A stretch of DNA of 64,000 nt, taken from contig NZ_CP133774.1 of the NCBI RefSeq assembly GCF_034344865.1, forward strand, positions 6,510,001-6,574,000, written 5' to 3'. The position numbers were made by a program, and so were the translations under genes. This document shows, piece after piece, positions 53,606 through 61,826 of the stretch (its first letter is position 1; every line of letters starts with the position of its first letter). This DNA comes from Pseudomonas sp. 10S4 (lineage in GTDB: Bacteria; Pseudomonadota; Gammaproteobacteria; Pseudomonadales; Pseudomonadaceae). The notes beneath the pieces were generated by a model. The model saw only the letters and a list, made by a program, of their open reading frames with translations. It was not told the DNA's origin and made no database searches.

Positions 53606-54687
53606 TGTTGAGCCTCCTGTTTGGCGGCGGGCAACTGGCTGACTTCGCTGGTGCGACGCAGGTAGGAACTCGCGTAACCGGCTGAACGCGCGGCGAGCAA
53701 TGGGTCGTCGGAACCTTCGATCCCGGCCGGCAGCACCAGCGGGTCGTAGTTGATGTCACGGCACTCGCCGTTGAGTTGCGGCTGGGTCGCTTCGAGCACC
53801 AACGTCCCGGCGTTCAGGACTTTGCGGCCATCGGGCCAGGCCTTGCTGGCGTCATTCACCGGGTCGCCGGGGTTGGCCAGGATGATGTTCAACTGCCAAC
53901 GCAGCGGTCCTGCGGAAATCCGCTGCACCAAATCTTTCTCAAGGAAATCGCCACCCTCAGGGGCCGTGGCACCCGCTGCGTCTTTAACCACCGGGACCAT
54001 GCTCCAACGCACCGCCTGCTTCTGCCCGGCCGCGTTCACCAGGTAAAACGCGTTGACGCTGTTGTAGGTTTCCGTCACATAACTGGCCGACGGTTTGGCA
54101 GTCTTGACCCACGCCAGGAATGGCGCGGTTTCCGGATGCGCACCAAAGAATGCCGGCACGGCAGCCGGATTCGGTTTACCTGTGGCCGGATCGGGCGACT
54201 GGGCCTGTTGCAGTTGATAGAACGCTTCCGGCGTACCCACCGGGAACACCGGCATGCTGTTCATCCCGGTGCGCCACTGTTGGCCGTTGGCCTGGGTGAA
54301 ACGCAACGCCATGCTGCGGATCGGCACGGCGGTGTCCGGCGCGTAAGGATTGCCGGAAGGCAACGCGAAACGCCCGACCACCGGAGTCTGTGCTTCATTG
54401 AAGACTTGGGCCGTGGAATAGCTGCGCGCCTCGCCACTGCTTTCAAAGTGCCCGATTACGCACACGCCTTTGGAGTGGTTACGTCGGAACCCCGGATGCA
54501 CGCCGTTGTTGGTTTCCAGCACATTGATCAGCTTGTTCGGCGTCAGGCGCTGTGGGTCAAAGGTGCCGTTGACGTAGGCAAAAGCCCCAGCCGCGGCCGC
54601 GACAATGACGCCGATGCCGGCCAGGCGCAGGATCAGGCTGGCGGTACTCAGCGGCGGCCGGGTGGGCGGTGATGAGCGATCTACCAT
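53602..54687 (-). CDS. Catalase-family peroxidase, membrane-anchored or exported
   Basis: A 361-residue heme protein of the small catalase-related (SrpA-type) peroxidases. After a hydrophobic N-terminal segment (ILRLAGIGVIVAAAAGAFAY, residues about 18-37) come the distal-heme region NNGVHPGFRRNHSKGVCVIG near 60-80 with the catalytic His, and IRSMALRF near 123. It lacks the long C-terminal part of true catalases. The Met at 54687 has GGAG upstream and fits a transcript starting near 54725. With cytochrome b561 it should reduce peroxides in the periplasm using quinol electrons. It is transcribed from an ECF-type promoter. Confidence 0.87.
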   Translation of the reverse strand: MVDRSSPPTRPPLSTASLILRLAGIGVIVAAAAGAFAYVNGTFDPQRLTPNKLINVLETNNGVHPGFRRNHSKGVCVIGHFESSGEARSYSTAQVFNEAQTPVVGRFALPSGNPYAPDTAVPIRSMALRFTQANGQQWRTGMNSMPVFPVGTPEAFYQLQQAQSPDPATGKPNPAAVPAFFGAHPETAPFLAWVKTAKPSASYVTETYNSVNAFYLVNAAGQKQAVRWSMVPVVKDAAGATAPEGGDFLEKDLVQRISAGPLRWQLNIILANPGDPVNDASKAWPDGRKVLNAGTLVLEATQPQLNGECRDINYDPLVLPAGIEGSDDPLLAARSAGYASSYLRRTSEVSQLPAAKQEAQQ

Positions 54688-54731
54688 GAAAGACTCCAGG
54701 GCCATCGGCCACAAGTGAGAAGAACCAAGCA

Positions 54732-54756
54732 GACGCGCCCCAAACCGGTTTATTCC
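54732..54756 (-). promoter_or_regulatory. ECF-type promoter of the peroxidase-cytochrome b561 operon
   Basis: On the minus strand GGAATAA (54750-54756) and CGTC (54732-54735) are separated by exactly 14 bases. The identical arrangement drives the adjacent sigma-factor gene in the opposite direction. Start expected about 6 bases further left, near 54725. Confidence 0.85.
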
Positions 54757-54784
54757 ATCGCACCGTATTTATTTTTACAGGCGT

Positions 54785-54809
54785 GGAATAACCTCGAGTG
54801 CCGGGCGTC
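54785..54809 (+). promoter_or_regulatory. ECF-type promoter of the sigma/anti-sigma operon
   Basis: GGAATAA (54785-54791), a 14-base spacer and CGTC (54806-54809) repeat the architecture of the divergent promoter, implying that this sigma factor transcribes its own gene. The start expected near 54815 excludes the GTG at 54798 as the initiation codon. Confidence 0.85.
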
Positions 54810-54845
54810 TTCCTAATCCACAGCGTAGTGACTAGTCAGAACTTC

Positions 54846-55352
54846 ATGAACGATATCGACGAACAACTGAGAGAAATCATTCCCAGATTGCGCCGGTTTG
54901 CCGTGTCGTTGACGCGCAACCCCAGCAGCGCCGACGATCTGGTCCAGGCCAGCCTTGAGCGGGCGCTGTCGAGTTGGAGCGACAAACGCCCCGACGGCGA
55001 CCTGCGCGCCTGGCTGTTTTCGATTCTGTATCGACAGTTTCTCGACGCTCACCGACGCTCCCGACGCTATGCACGGATGCTCGAGTTTTTTACCGGTCGA
55101 GACGATTCCCAGCCGTCAGCCGAGCGCACGGTGATAGCCCAATCGACCCTGCAAGCCTTCGATCAGCTCAGCACTGAGCAGCGCGCCCTGCTGCTTTGGG
55201 TGTCGGTGGAAGGTCTGACTTATAAAGAGGTCGCCGAGATCCTCGGTGTCCCGACTGGCACCGTGATGTCCCGTCTGTCCCGCGCCCGCCAGGCCTTGCG
55301 CGAACTCAGCGACGGCGAAATCACCCGTCCTTCTCTGCGGAGACTCAAATGA
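54846..55352 (+). CDS. ECF-family RNA polymerase sigma factor
   Basis: A 168-residue sigma factor with region 2 (LRRFAVSLTRNPSSADDLVQ through GDLRAWLFSILYRQFLDAHR, residues about 12-75) and region 4 (LSTEQRALLLWVSVEGLTYK, EVAEILGVPTGTVMSRLSRA, about 108-150). ATG 54846 (MNDIDEQLREI) is chosen from its position downstream of the predicted promoter. Its stop overlaps the anti-sigma start. Two identical promoters flank the locus, one for this operon and one for the peroxidase operon, making those two units the probable core regulon. Confidence 0.92.
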   Translation: MNDIDEQLREIIPRLRRFAVSLTRNPSSADDLVQASLERALSSWSDKRPDGDLRAWLFSILYRQFLDAHRRSRRYARMLEFFTGRDDSQPSAERTVIAQSTLQAFDQLSTEQRALLLWVSVEGLTYKEVAEILGVPTGTVMSRLSRARQALRELSDGEITRPSLRRLK

Positions 55353-56101
55353 TCAGCATGCCCCCAAGCGAGCGTGACCTGCACGCCTACGTCGATCACC
55401 AACTCAGCGATGATGACCGACGGCTGGTGGAGACTTTTCTGGCCAGCAACCCGGAAATTTCCGCCCAGGTCCGCGCCTGGCAGCAGGATGCCCAACAACT
55501 GCGTGCAGCCCTCGGTGGCGCCTTGCAGCGACCGGCCAACCCGGAACTGGACCCGGCGCTGATTCGCCAGCGCCTCAAGCGTCAGTCGCGGCGACATCTG
55601 GCCAGCGCTGCCATGCTGCTGATCGCCGTCAGCATCGGCGGGCTCAGTGGCTGGCAAGCGCGGGAGATGACGCTGGTCAGCGCACAACTGCCGATGACTG
55701 ATGCAATTCAGGCTTACCGCTTGATTGCGCAGCAAGGCATGCTGCCGGCCGATTATAAAGTCAGCGACGACGGCGACATGCAAGGCTGGCTCGACCGTTA
55801 CTTCACCAAGGCCAATCGCCTGCCTGACCTTTCGGGCGCAGGCTTCAAACCGGTGAGCGGGCGCTTGCTCAGCACCGAACAAGGGCCGGCAGCGATGGTG
55901 GTCTACGAAGACCCGACAGGGCACAAAATCAGCTTCTACGTGCGACCACCGGGACCGAGAAATTACTTGCTGCCGCGGGGTAGTCGCAGTGACGGGGACT
56001 TGCAGGCCGAGTATTGGTCGGGGGCCGGGTACAACTACGCGATGGTCAGCCCGAGCGATACGCCGACGGGGCAGATGCTCAAGCAAACCGCACAGTTCTG
56101 A
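55349..56101 (+). CDS. Transmembrane anti-sigma factor
   Basis: A 250-residue protein. The N-terminal cytoplasmic part (ERDLHAYVDHQLSDDDRRLV, residues 8-27) has the start of an anti-sigma domain but not the HxxxCxxC zinc motif, so it is not a classical zinc redox switch. One membrane span is at about 85-101 (ASAAMLLIAVSIGGLSGW), followed by a periplasmic domain of about 145 residues that could sense peroxide or envelope conditions. Overlap with the sigma gene supports cotranslation and a one-to-one complex. Confidence 0.88.
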   Translation: MISMPPSERDLHAYVDHQLSDDDRRLVETFLASNPEISAQVRAWQQDAQQLRAALGGALQRPANPELDPALIRQRLKRQSRRHLASAAMLLIAVSIGGLSGWQAREMTLVSAQLPMTDAIQAYRLIAQQGMLPADYKVSDDGDMQGWLDRYFTKANRLPDLSGAGFKPVSGRLLSTEQGPAAMVVYEDPTGHKISFYVRPPGPRNYLLPRGSRSDGDLQAEYWSGAGYNYAMVSPSDTPTGQMLKQTAQF

Positions 56102-56119
56102 CCACAACGCAGATCAAAT

Positions 56120-56206
56120 GTGGGAGCGGGCTTGCTCGCGAAGGCGGAGTATCAGCTACATCGGTGTCGACTAACACACCGCCTTCGCGAGCAAGCCCGC
56201 TCCCAC
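56120..56206. repeat. REPIN, GTGGGAGCGGGCTTGCTCGCGAA type
   Basis: GTGGGAGCGGGCTTGCTCGC at 56120 and GCGAGCAAGCCCGCTCCCAC ending at 56206 form a doublet between the anti-sigma and convergent iclR-type genes. Confidence 0.92.
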
Positions 56207-56223
56207 AGGGGAAATGTGTTGCA

Positions 56224-57060
56224 TCAGCCCTGCCCGAACACCTGTGAAGGCCGGCGCAGCAACGGATCAAACGGGTTAATCCGCGGCCCGATCAACGCCG
56301 CTTCGCGCTTGAGCATTTCCACTACCGTCGGCAAGCGATCCGGCCCCAGCCGATCACTCACGGTGGCCACACTCAACGCCGCCACCGCCCGCCCATCTCG
56401 ATCCAGAATCGGCACCGCCACCCCGGCCATGCCCTGCAACACGCCAGTGTTACGCCCTGCATACCCCAAGTTGCGCACGCTCTCGACTTCCGACCTCAGG
56501 AACACCTCGTCATACAGGTGAAAATCCTTCAGTCGCGGCAAGTTGTAATGAATCACTGTGTCGCGCTCTTCTTCCGGCAAAAACGCCAGGATCGCCAGAC
56601 TACCCTGCCCGACACCCAGCGCCACCCGTCCGCCGATGTCCCCGGTAAAGGTGCGGATCGGAAACGGCCCTTCACTGCGGTCCAGGCAGATCGCATCAAA
56701 ACCACTGCGAGCCAGCAAAAACAACGAATCCCCCAACGACGCCGACAACCGTAGCAATGCCGGCCGTGCCAGTTCACGCAGGTTGCCGGTATTTCCAGCA
56801 CGGGCGGCCAAGGCGAAAAAATCCAGACTCAGGCGATAACGTTTGCTGCGAGCGTCCTGCTCGACCATGCCCTCGTCCATCAGGCTACGCAGCAAGCGGT
56901 GGGTGGTCGGTTGCGACAGGCCAATGCGCTGGGACAGTTGCGTCACCCGCTCACCGCCCTCAACCGTGTCACCCAGGCTGCGCAGCACCGCAAACAACCT
57001 GGAGACCGCACCGACACCGACTTCATTTTTGTTTTCATTCCGCTCAGTGGAATTAGGCAT
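56224..57060 (-). CDS. IclR-family transcriptional regulator
   Basis: A 278-residue regulator: winged helix at residues 16-80 (SRLFAVLRSLGDTVEGGERV, then LSQRIGLSQPTTHRLLRSLM) and an IclR effector domain (about 95-265) with GPFPIRTFTGDIGGRVALGV and AGVAVPILDRDGRAVAALSV. It is divergent from the ABC transporter/dehydrogenase operon and is its probable regulator. The last base pairs of the 57061-57304 gap hold candidate binding repeats. Confidence 0.9.
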   Translation of the reverse strand: MPNSTERNENKNEVGVGAVSRLFAVLRSLGDTVEGGERVTQLSQRIGLSQPTTHRLLRSLMDEGMVEQDARSKRYRLSLDFFALAARAGNTGNLRELARPALLRLSASLGDSLFLLARSGFDAICLDRSEGPFPIRTFTGDIGGRVALGVGQGSLAILAFLPEEERDTVIHYNLPRLKDFHLYDEVFLRSEVESVRNLGYAGRNTGVLQGMAGVAVPILDRDGRAVAALSVATVSDRLGPDRLPTVVEMLKREAALIGPRINPFDPLLRRPSQVFGQG

Positions 57061-57125
57061 AGATTTTCTCGACTTAAAATTTACTCACTGAATGAAATTG
57101 AAAATAGTCATCGCCTCAGTGAAAT
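57037..57125. promoter_or_regulatory. Repeated CTCAGTGRAAT elements at the iclR-ABC divergent promoter
   Basis: ATTCCGCTCAGTGGAAT (57037-57053) is a near-perfect palindrome in the first codons of the IclR gene. CTCAGTGAAAT recurs at 57115-57125, and an inverted CTCACTGAATGAAAT lies at 57085. The spacing and symmetry suggest a dispersed operator for the regulator. Nothing further is recognised between 57126 and the ABC gene except CAGGTGGAGCGC before its start. Confidence 0.45.
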
Positions 57126-57304
57126 AGACCATTGAGCCCATCCTATTCTTCGTCCTACTCTGCGTCCATACAGGGGCGATTCGAACAACAGCGGCAGCCG
57201 ATCCAAGTCGAGCGCCAACGCACCCCGCAGCATCCTTTCGTATCTGCCCATACAAAAAAGCGCGACCCCAGGCCGCGCATAACAATCTCAGGTGGAGCGC
57301 AGCT

Positions 57305-58324
57305 ATGGCATTCGTGCAACTTGAAAACCTCGGTAAACGCTACGGCGAAATCGACGCCGTCGTCGCCACCAACCTCTCGGTGGAGAAAGGCGAGTTCGTC
57401 TCCCTGCTCGGCCCTTCCGGTTGCGGCAAAACCACCACGCTACAAATGATTGCCGGCTTCGTTGAAGTCAGCAGCGGGCGCATCGTGCTGGACGGTCGCG
57501 ACATCACCCACGCCAAACCCGCCAGCCGTGGCCTGGGCGTGGTGTTCCAGAGTTACGCGCTGTTCCCGCACATGAGCGTGCAAGACAATGTCGCCTTCGG
57601 CCTGCGGATGCGCAAAGTACCCAACACCGAATTGCAGCAACGGGTCGCTCGGGTGTTGAAACTGGTGCGCCTCGACCAGCACGCCGAGCGCTATCCACGG
57701 GAGTTGTCTGGTGGTCAGCGTCAGCGAGTCGCGTTGGCCCGGGCCTTGGTGATCGAGCCGCCGGTGCTGCTGCTCGACGAACCGCTGTCCAACCTCGACG
57801 CCAACCTGCGCGAAGAGATGCAATTCGAGATTCGCCGCATTCAGCGTGAAGTCGGGATCACCACGCTGATGGTCACCCACGACCAGTCCGAAGCGCTGTC
57901 CATCAGCGATCGGGTGGTGGTGATGCAGGCTGGGCGTATCACCCAGATCGACGCGCCCTACACCCTTTATGAGCACCCGCGCACCGAGTTCATTTCCGGG
58001 TTTGTCGGCAAGGCCAATCTACTACCCGGCGAGCGTGATGGCGCTGGCGTGGTTCAGGTACACAGCGGCGGCGGCCTGACCCTGAGCCTGCGCCCGGAAA
58101 AGATCGATCTACGGGAAAAAGATCACGGCCGTCTGCAAGGCAATATCGTCAGCCGATTCTTCCTCGGCAGCCAATGGTTGTACGGCGTCTCGACGCCCCT
58201 CGGCGAACTCAGCGTGGTGCGTCGCAACGACGGCTCGGCACCGCTGGCCGAAGGCACGGCGGTGGGCCTGGACTGGGACGCGGCGCTGCTGCGGGTGCTC
58301 AGTGTCGACGAGGTGTCGGCATGA
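57305..58324 (+). CDS. ABC transporter ATPase (PotA-like)
   Basis: A 339-residue nucleotide-binding subunit: Walker [18 protein letters not shown] near 38, Q-loop VVFQSYALFPHMSV near 82, signature LSGGQRQRVALARAL near 137, Walker B PVLLLDEPLSNLDANL near 157, H-loop VTHDQSEAL near 192 and a C-terminal TOBE domain (LSLRPEKIDLREKD). Polyamine/opine-type family. ATG follows AGGTGGAGCGCAGCT. It starts an operon of two permeases, three dehydrogenase proteins and a solute-binding protein, and overlaps the first permease (ATGA). Confidence 0.92.
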   Translation: MAFVQLENLGKRYGEIDAVVATNLSVEKGEFVSLLGPSGCGKTTTLQMIAGFVEVSSGRIVLDGRDITHAKPASRGLGVVFQSYALFPHMSVQDNVAFGLRMRKVPNTELQQRVARVLKLVRLDQHAERYPRELSGGQRQRVALARALVIEPPVLLLDEPLSNLDANLREEMQFEIRRIQREVGITTLMVTHDQSEALSISDRVVVMQAGRITQIDAPYTLYEHPRTEFISGFVGKANLLPGERDGAGVVQVHSGGGLTLSLRPEKIDLREKDHGRLQGNIVSRFFLGSQWLYGVSTPLGELSVVRRNDGSAPLAEGTAVGLDWDAALLRVLSVDEVSA

Positions 58325-59190
58325 GTCTGCTCGCTTCCGTCCGCCAGGGACGCCAAGGGTATTTATTGTCGGCTCCGGCGCTGACGTTGTACTTGGGCCT
58401 GCTGGTCATTCCGTTGATGCTGACGCTGCTGCTGTCGTTCAACGTGTTCGACTACAGCACGGGGATCAACAGCAACGCTTACACCCTTGACCACTACAGC
58501 AGCCTGCTGGGCGATCCGTACTTCTACGAGATCTTTCTGCGCACGTTCTGGATCAGCGCCCTGACCACCCTGCTCTGCGTGGTGATCGGCGTGCCCGAGG
58601 CCTATATCCTCAGCCGCATGGGCGCGCCGTGGCGTTCGATTTTCCTGATTCTGATCCTCACACCGCTGTTGATTTCGGTGGTGGTGCGCGCCTTCGGCTG
58701 GAGCCTGTTACTCGGCGCCGACGGCCTGGTCAACCAGACCCTGCAAGCCTTCGGCGGCTCACCGATGAAACTGCTCTACACGCCGTTCGCGGTGGTGATT
58801 GCACTGGTCCACGTGATGCTGCCGTTCATGATCATCCCGGTCTGGACCTCCTTGCAGAAACTCGACCCGGCCGCCGAACAAGCCGCGCTGTCCCTCGGTG
58901 CCAGCCACCTCACGGTGATGCGCAAAGTCGTGCTGCCGCAAATCATGCCCGGCGTGCTGTCCGGCACGTTGATCGTGTTCGGCCTCGCAGCCAGCTCCTT
59001 TGCGATCCCCGGATTGCTCGGCGGGCGCCGACTGAAAATGGTCGCGACGCTGATCTACGACCAGTACCTGTCGGAGCTGAACTGGCCGATGGGCGCCGCG
59101 ATCGCCGTGGCGCTGCTGTTGCTCAACCTGCTGATCATGCTGTCGTGGAACCGGATGATCGAAGGCCGCTACAAGAAGTCATTGGGATAA
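58321..59190 (+). CDS. ABC transporter permease (PotB-like)
   Basis: A 289-residue permease with six spans and the EAA loop EQAALSLGASHLTVMRKVVL near residues 183-202. The frame extends far upstream into the ATPase gene, but ATG 58321 overlapping the ATPase stop and giving MSLLASVRQGRQGYLLSAPA is the standard N-terminus. Forms the importer channel with the next gene. Confidence 0.9.
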   Translation: MSLLASVRQGRQGYLLSAPALTLYLGLLVIPLMLTLLLSFNVFDYSTGINSNAYTLDHYSSLLGDPYFYEIFLRTFWISALTTLLCVVIGVPEAYILSRMGAPWRSIFLILILTPLLISVVVRAFGWSLLLGADGLVNQTLQAFGGSPMKLLYTPFAVVIALVHVMLPFMIIPVWTSLQKLDPAAEQAALSLGASHLTVMRKVVLPQIMPGVLSGTLIVFGLAASSFAIPGLLGGRRLKMVATLIYDQYLSELNWPMGAAIAVALLLLNLLIMLSWNRMIEGRYKKSLG

Positions 59191-59196
59191 CTCGTC

Positions 59197-59991
59197 ATGT
59201 CCAAGAACGGTCCTTTCGCCCTGCTGTTTCATACCCTGGTAGTGCTGTTCATGCTCGCGCCGCTGGTGGTGGTGTGCCTGGTGGCCTTCACCCCGGAAAA
59301 CACCCTGAGCCTGCCGACTACGCACTTTTCTTTGCGCTGGTTTCGTGCGGTTTTTGAACGCGCCGATTTCGTCGATGCGTTCTACAACAGCCTGATCCTC
59401 GCGTTCTGCGCTGCAACGTTGGCGACACTGATTGCGGTGCCGGCGGCGCTGGCCATCACCCGTTTTGAGTTTCCCGGACGGGGCTTTTTCAACGGTTTGT
59501 TCCTGTCGCCGATCATCATTCCGCACTTGGTGCTGGGGGTGGCGTTGCTGCGGTTGTTTGCGCTGATGGGTGTGAATGGCAGTTTCGGCTGGCTGATCTT
59601 CGCCCATGTGCTGGTGATCACGCCGTATGTGCTGCGGCTGGTGCTGGCGTCGGCGATTGGTCTGGATCGCAGCGCTGAACATGCCGCGCAGTCGTTGGGT
59701 GCCGGGCGTTTCACGCTGTTCCGGCAAATCACTTTACCGATGATTTTGCCCGGTGTGGCGGGTGGTTGGCTGTTGGCGTTTATCAACAGTTTCGATGAAG
59801 TCACGTTGTCGATTTTCGTGACTTCGCCGGCCACGCAAACCTTGCCGGTGCGGATGTACGTGTACGCCACCGAATCCATCGATCCAATGATGGCGGCGGT
59901 GTCGGCACTGGTGATTGGCCTGACCGCTTTGACGATGATTTTGCTCGATCGGGTCTATGGCCTGGATCGGGTTCTGGTAGGAAAACAATGA
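59197..59991 (+). CDS. ABC transporter permease (PotC-like)
   Basis: A 264-residue permease with six spans and the EAA loop EHAAQSLGAGRFTLFRQITL near residues 156-175. The start lies six bases after the previous stop. SFDEVTLSIFVTSPATQTLP near 195 is typical of polyamine-type permeases. Confidence 0.9.
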   Translation: MSKNGPFALLFHTLVVLFMLAPLVVVCLVAFTPENTLSLPTTHFSLRWFRAVFERADFVDAFYNSLILAFCAATLATLIAVPAALAITRFEFPGRGFFNGLFLSPIIIPHLVLGVALLRLFALMGVNGSFGWLIFAHVLVITPYVLRLVLASAIGLDRSAEHAAQSLGAGRFTLFRQITLPMILPGVAGGWLLAFINSFDEVTLSIFVTSPATQTLPVRMYVYATESIDPMMAAVSALVIGLTALTMILLDRVYGLDRVLVGKQ

Positions 59992-59998
59992 GGGCGCC

Positions 59999-60289
59999 AT
60001 GGCTCTGCTGAAACGACTGGCCGAAGGCGACCGCCCGGCCCTGGACTTTACCCTCGACGGCAAACCGGCCAGCGGTTTGCTCGGCGACACCGTGCTGACC
60101 GCCGTACTGACCTGCAGCGAACACCTGCGCGGCAGCGACTTCAGCGCCCAACCCCGCGCCGGTTTCTGCCTGATGGGCGCGTGCCAGGATTGCTGGGTTC
60201 GCCTGGGCGATGGCCGCCGGGTGCGAGCCTGCTCGACGCTGCTCGAAGCGGGCCAACAGATCAGCCGCGAACCGGGGCGCTCGGTATGA
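59999..60289 (+). CDS. Small 2Fe-2S protein, HcnA/opine-oxidase gamma-type subunit
   Basis: A 96-residue ferredoxin-like protein. The plant-type 2Fe-2S cysteines appear as GFCLMGACQDCWV (residues about 58-70) and the fourth in RACSTLL near 80. The N-terminal beta-grasp part is DFTLDGKPASGLLGDTVLTA. It resembles HcnA and the small subunits of opine oxidases and of D-hydroxyproline/proline dehydrogenase complexes, which work with two flavoproteins. The two genes downstream are those partners. It lies seven bases after the permease gene. Confidence 0.87.
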   Translation: MALLKRLAEGDRPALDFTLDGKPASGLLGDTVLTAVLTCSEHLRGSDFSAQPRAGFCLMGACQDCWVRLGDGRRVRACSTLLEAGQQISREPGRSV

Positions 60290-60322
60290 ACACCCTCTCT
60301 ATCTGCCAACCCTGGATCCCCT

Positions 60323-60410
60323 GTGGGAGCGAGCTTGCTCGCGATGGCGATCTGTCAGCCGCCATCTCTGTTGAATGTGCCGCTGCCTTCGCGAGCAAGC
60401 CCGCTCCCAC
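60323..60410. repeat. REPIN inserted between two dehydrogenase subunit genes
   Basis: GTGGGAGCGAGCTTGCTCGC at 60323 and GCGAGCAAGCCCGCTCCCAC ending at 60410. It sits in the only long gap (181 bases) of an operon whose other junctions overlap or are under 20 bases. Confidence 0.92.
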
Positions 60411-60470
60411 AGGGGTTCGGCGTCGATCACAAACATTGCGGGCAACTCCAATCAAATGTGGGCGTTGGGT

Positions 60471-61826
60471 ATGAATTCGGTGATTGTTGTTGGCGCCGGG
60501 CCTGCCGGGATTCGTGCCGCGCAAACCTTGGTCGCAAATGGTGTTCGTCCAATCTTGCTGGATGAGGCAGCTAGAGGTGGCGGGCAGATTTATCGGCGTC
60601 AGCCAGCGAATTTCAAGCGCTCGGCGGTCAAGCTGTATGGCTTCGAAGCGCGCAAGGCCAGCGCGATTCATCAGACCCTCGACGAACTTCGCGAACAGCT
60701 CGACTACCGTCCGGAAACTCTGGTGTGGAACGCGCAGGACGGTGCTCTCGACACCTTGCACGATAACCGCGCCACGCGCCTGCCATTCTCCCGGGTGATC
60801 GTCGCCACCGGCGCCACCGACCGGATTTTGCCGGTGCCGGGCTGGACCTTGCCGGGGGTTTACAGCCTCGGTGCGGCGCAGATTGCGCTGAAGTTCCAAG
60901 GCTGCGCCATCGGCGAACGGGTGGTGTTCGCCGGCAGCGGACCGTTGCTGTACCTGGTCGCCTATCAATACGCCAAGGCTGGCGCGAAGGTGGTGGCGGT
61001 GCTCGACAGTTCGCCCTTCCGCGCCCAGGCCCGTGCCCTGCCCGGCCTGCTCTCACAACCGGCAACTCTCGCCAAAGGCATTTATTACCGCAGTTGGCTG
61101 ACTGCCCACGGCATCCCGGTGCATCAGGGCGCCAGCCTTATCCAGGTCAACGGCGAACAACGCGTGCAATCGCTGAACTGGCGTAACACCAAAGGCTCAC
61201 AGCAAATCGACTGCGACGCCGTCGCCTTCGCCCACGGCTTGCGCAGCGAAACCCAACTCGCCGACCTGCTCGGCTGTGAATTCGCCTGGAACCCGCTCAA
61301 CCGTGCCTGGCTGCCGCAACGTGACAGCGCCGGGCGCAGCAGTGTCGCCGAGGTGTACCTGGCCGGTGACGGCGCCGGGATCATGGGCGCCGATGCCGCC
61401 GAAATGGCCGGCGAACGCGCAGCGCTGGCCCTGCTTGAAGACATCGGCTACCTGATCCCGACAGAGCGCCACGCCGCTCTTGAGCAATCACTGAAACGGA
61501 TCGGCACGTTCCGCAAAGGGCTGGAGCAAGCCTTCGCCTTTCCCGAGAACTGGGCCGCCAACACCCCGGATGACCTGATCGTCTGCCGCTGCGAAGAGGT
61601 GCTAGCCGGCGATATCCGTCAGGTAGTGCGCGAAGGCCACTGGGAGATCAACCGGGTCAAGGCTCATTGCCGGGTCGGCATGGGACGCTGCCAAGGCCGG
61701 ATGTGCGGCGCGGCGGCGGCGGAAATCATTGCCTGTGAAAGCCAGCGCTCCGTGTCGGACATCGGTCGACTACGGGCTCAGTCGCCGATCAAACCGCTGC
61801 CGTTTGGCCTGGAGGTCGAGCCATGA
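60471..61826 (+). CDS. FAD/NAD(P)-binding dehydrogenase subunit with C-terminal BFD-type 2Fe-2S domain
   Basis: A 451-residue flavoprotein: N-terminal dinucleotide fold SVIVVGAGPAGIRAAQTLVA, GGGQIYRRQP near 40, a second fold VVFAGSGPLLYLVAYQYAKA near 150, FAD closing VYLAGDGAGIMGADAAEMAG near 295, and a C-terminal bacterioferritin-associated-ferredoxin-like domain with four cysteines (CRCEEV, then HCRVGMGRCQGRMCG). This is the HcnB/opine oxidase A/LhpB-type arrangement. ATG 60471 is used (another, five codons upstream, is possible). The ribosome site is weak, probably because a REPIN entered upstream. Overlaps the next gene (ATGA). Confidence 0.88.
   Translation: MNSVIVVGAGPAGIRAAQTLVANGVRPILLDEAARGGGQIYRRQPANFKRSAVKLYGFEARKASAIHQTLDELREQLDYRPETLVWNAQDGALDTLHDNRATRLPFSRVIVATGATDRILPVPGWTLPGVYSLGAAQIALKFQGCAIGERVVFAGSGPLLYLVAYQYAKAGAKVVAVLDSSPFRAQARALPGLLSQPATLAKGIYYRSWLTAHGIPVHQGASLIQVNGEQRVQSLNWRNTKGSQQIDCDAVAFAHGLRSETQLADLLGCEFAWNPLNRAWLPQRDSAGRSSVAEVYLAGDGAGIMGADAAEMAGERAALALLEDIGYLIPTERHAALEQSLKRIGTFRKGLEQAFAFPENWAANTPDDLIVCRCEEVLAGDIRQVVREGHWEINRVKAHCRVGMGRCQGRMCGAAAAEIIACESQRSVSDIGRLRAQSPIKPLPFGLEVEP

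Noticed and set aside
57126..57304. A possible lost or very short gene before the ABC operon
   Set aside because: The region has coding-like base composition, but no start with a ribosome site and no recognisable product; it is treated as leader sequence.
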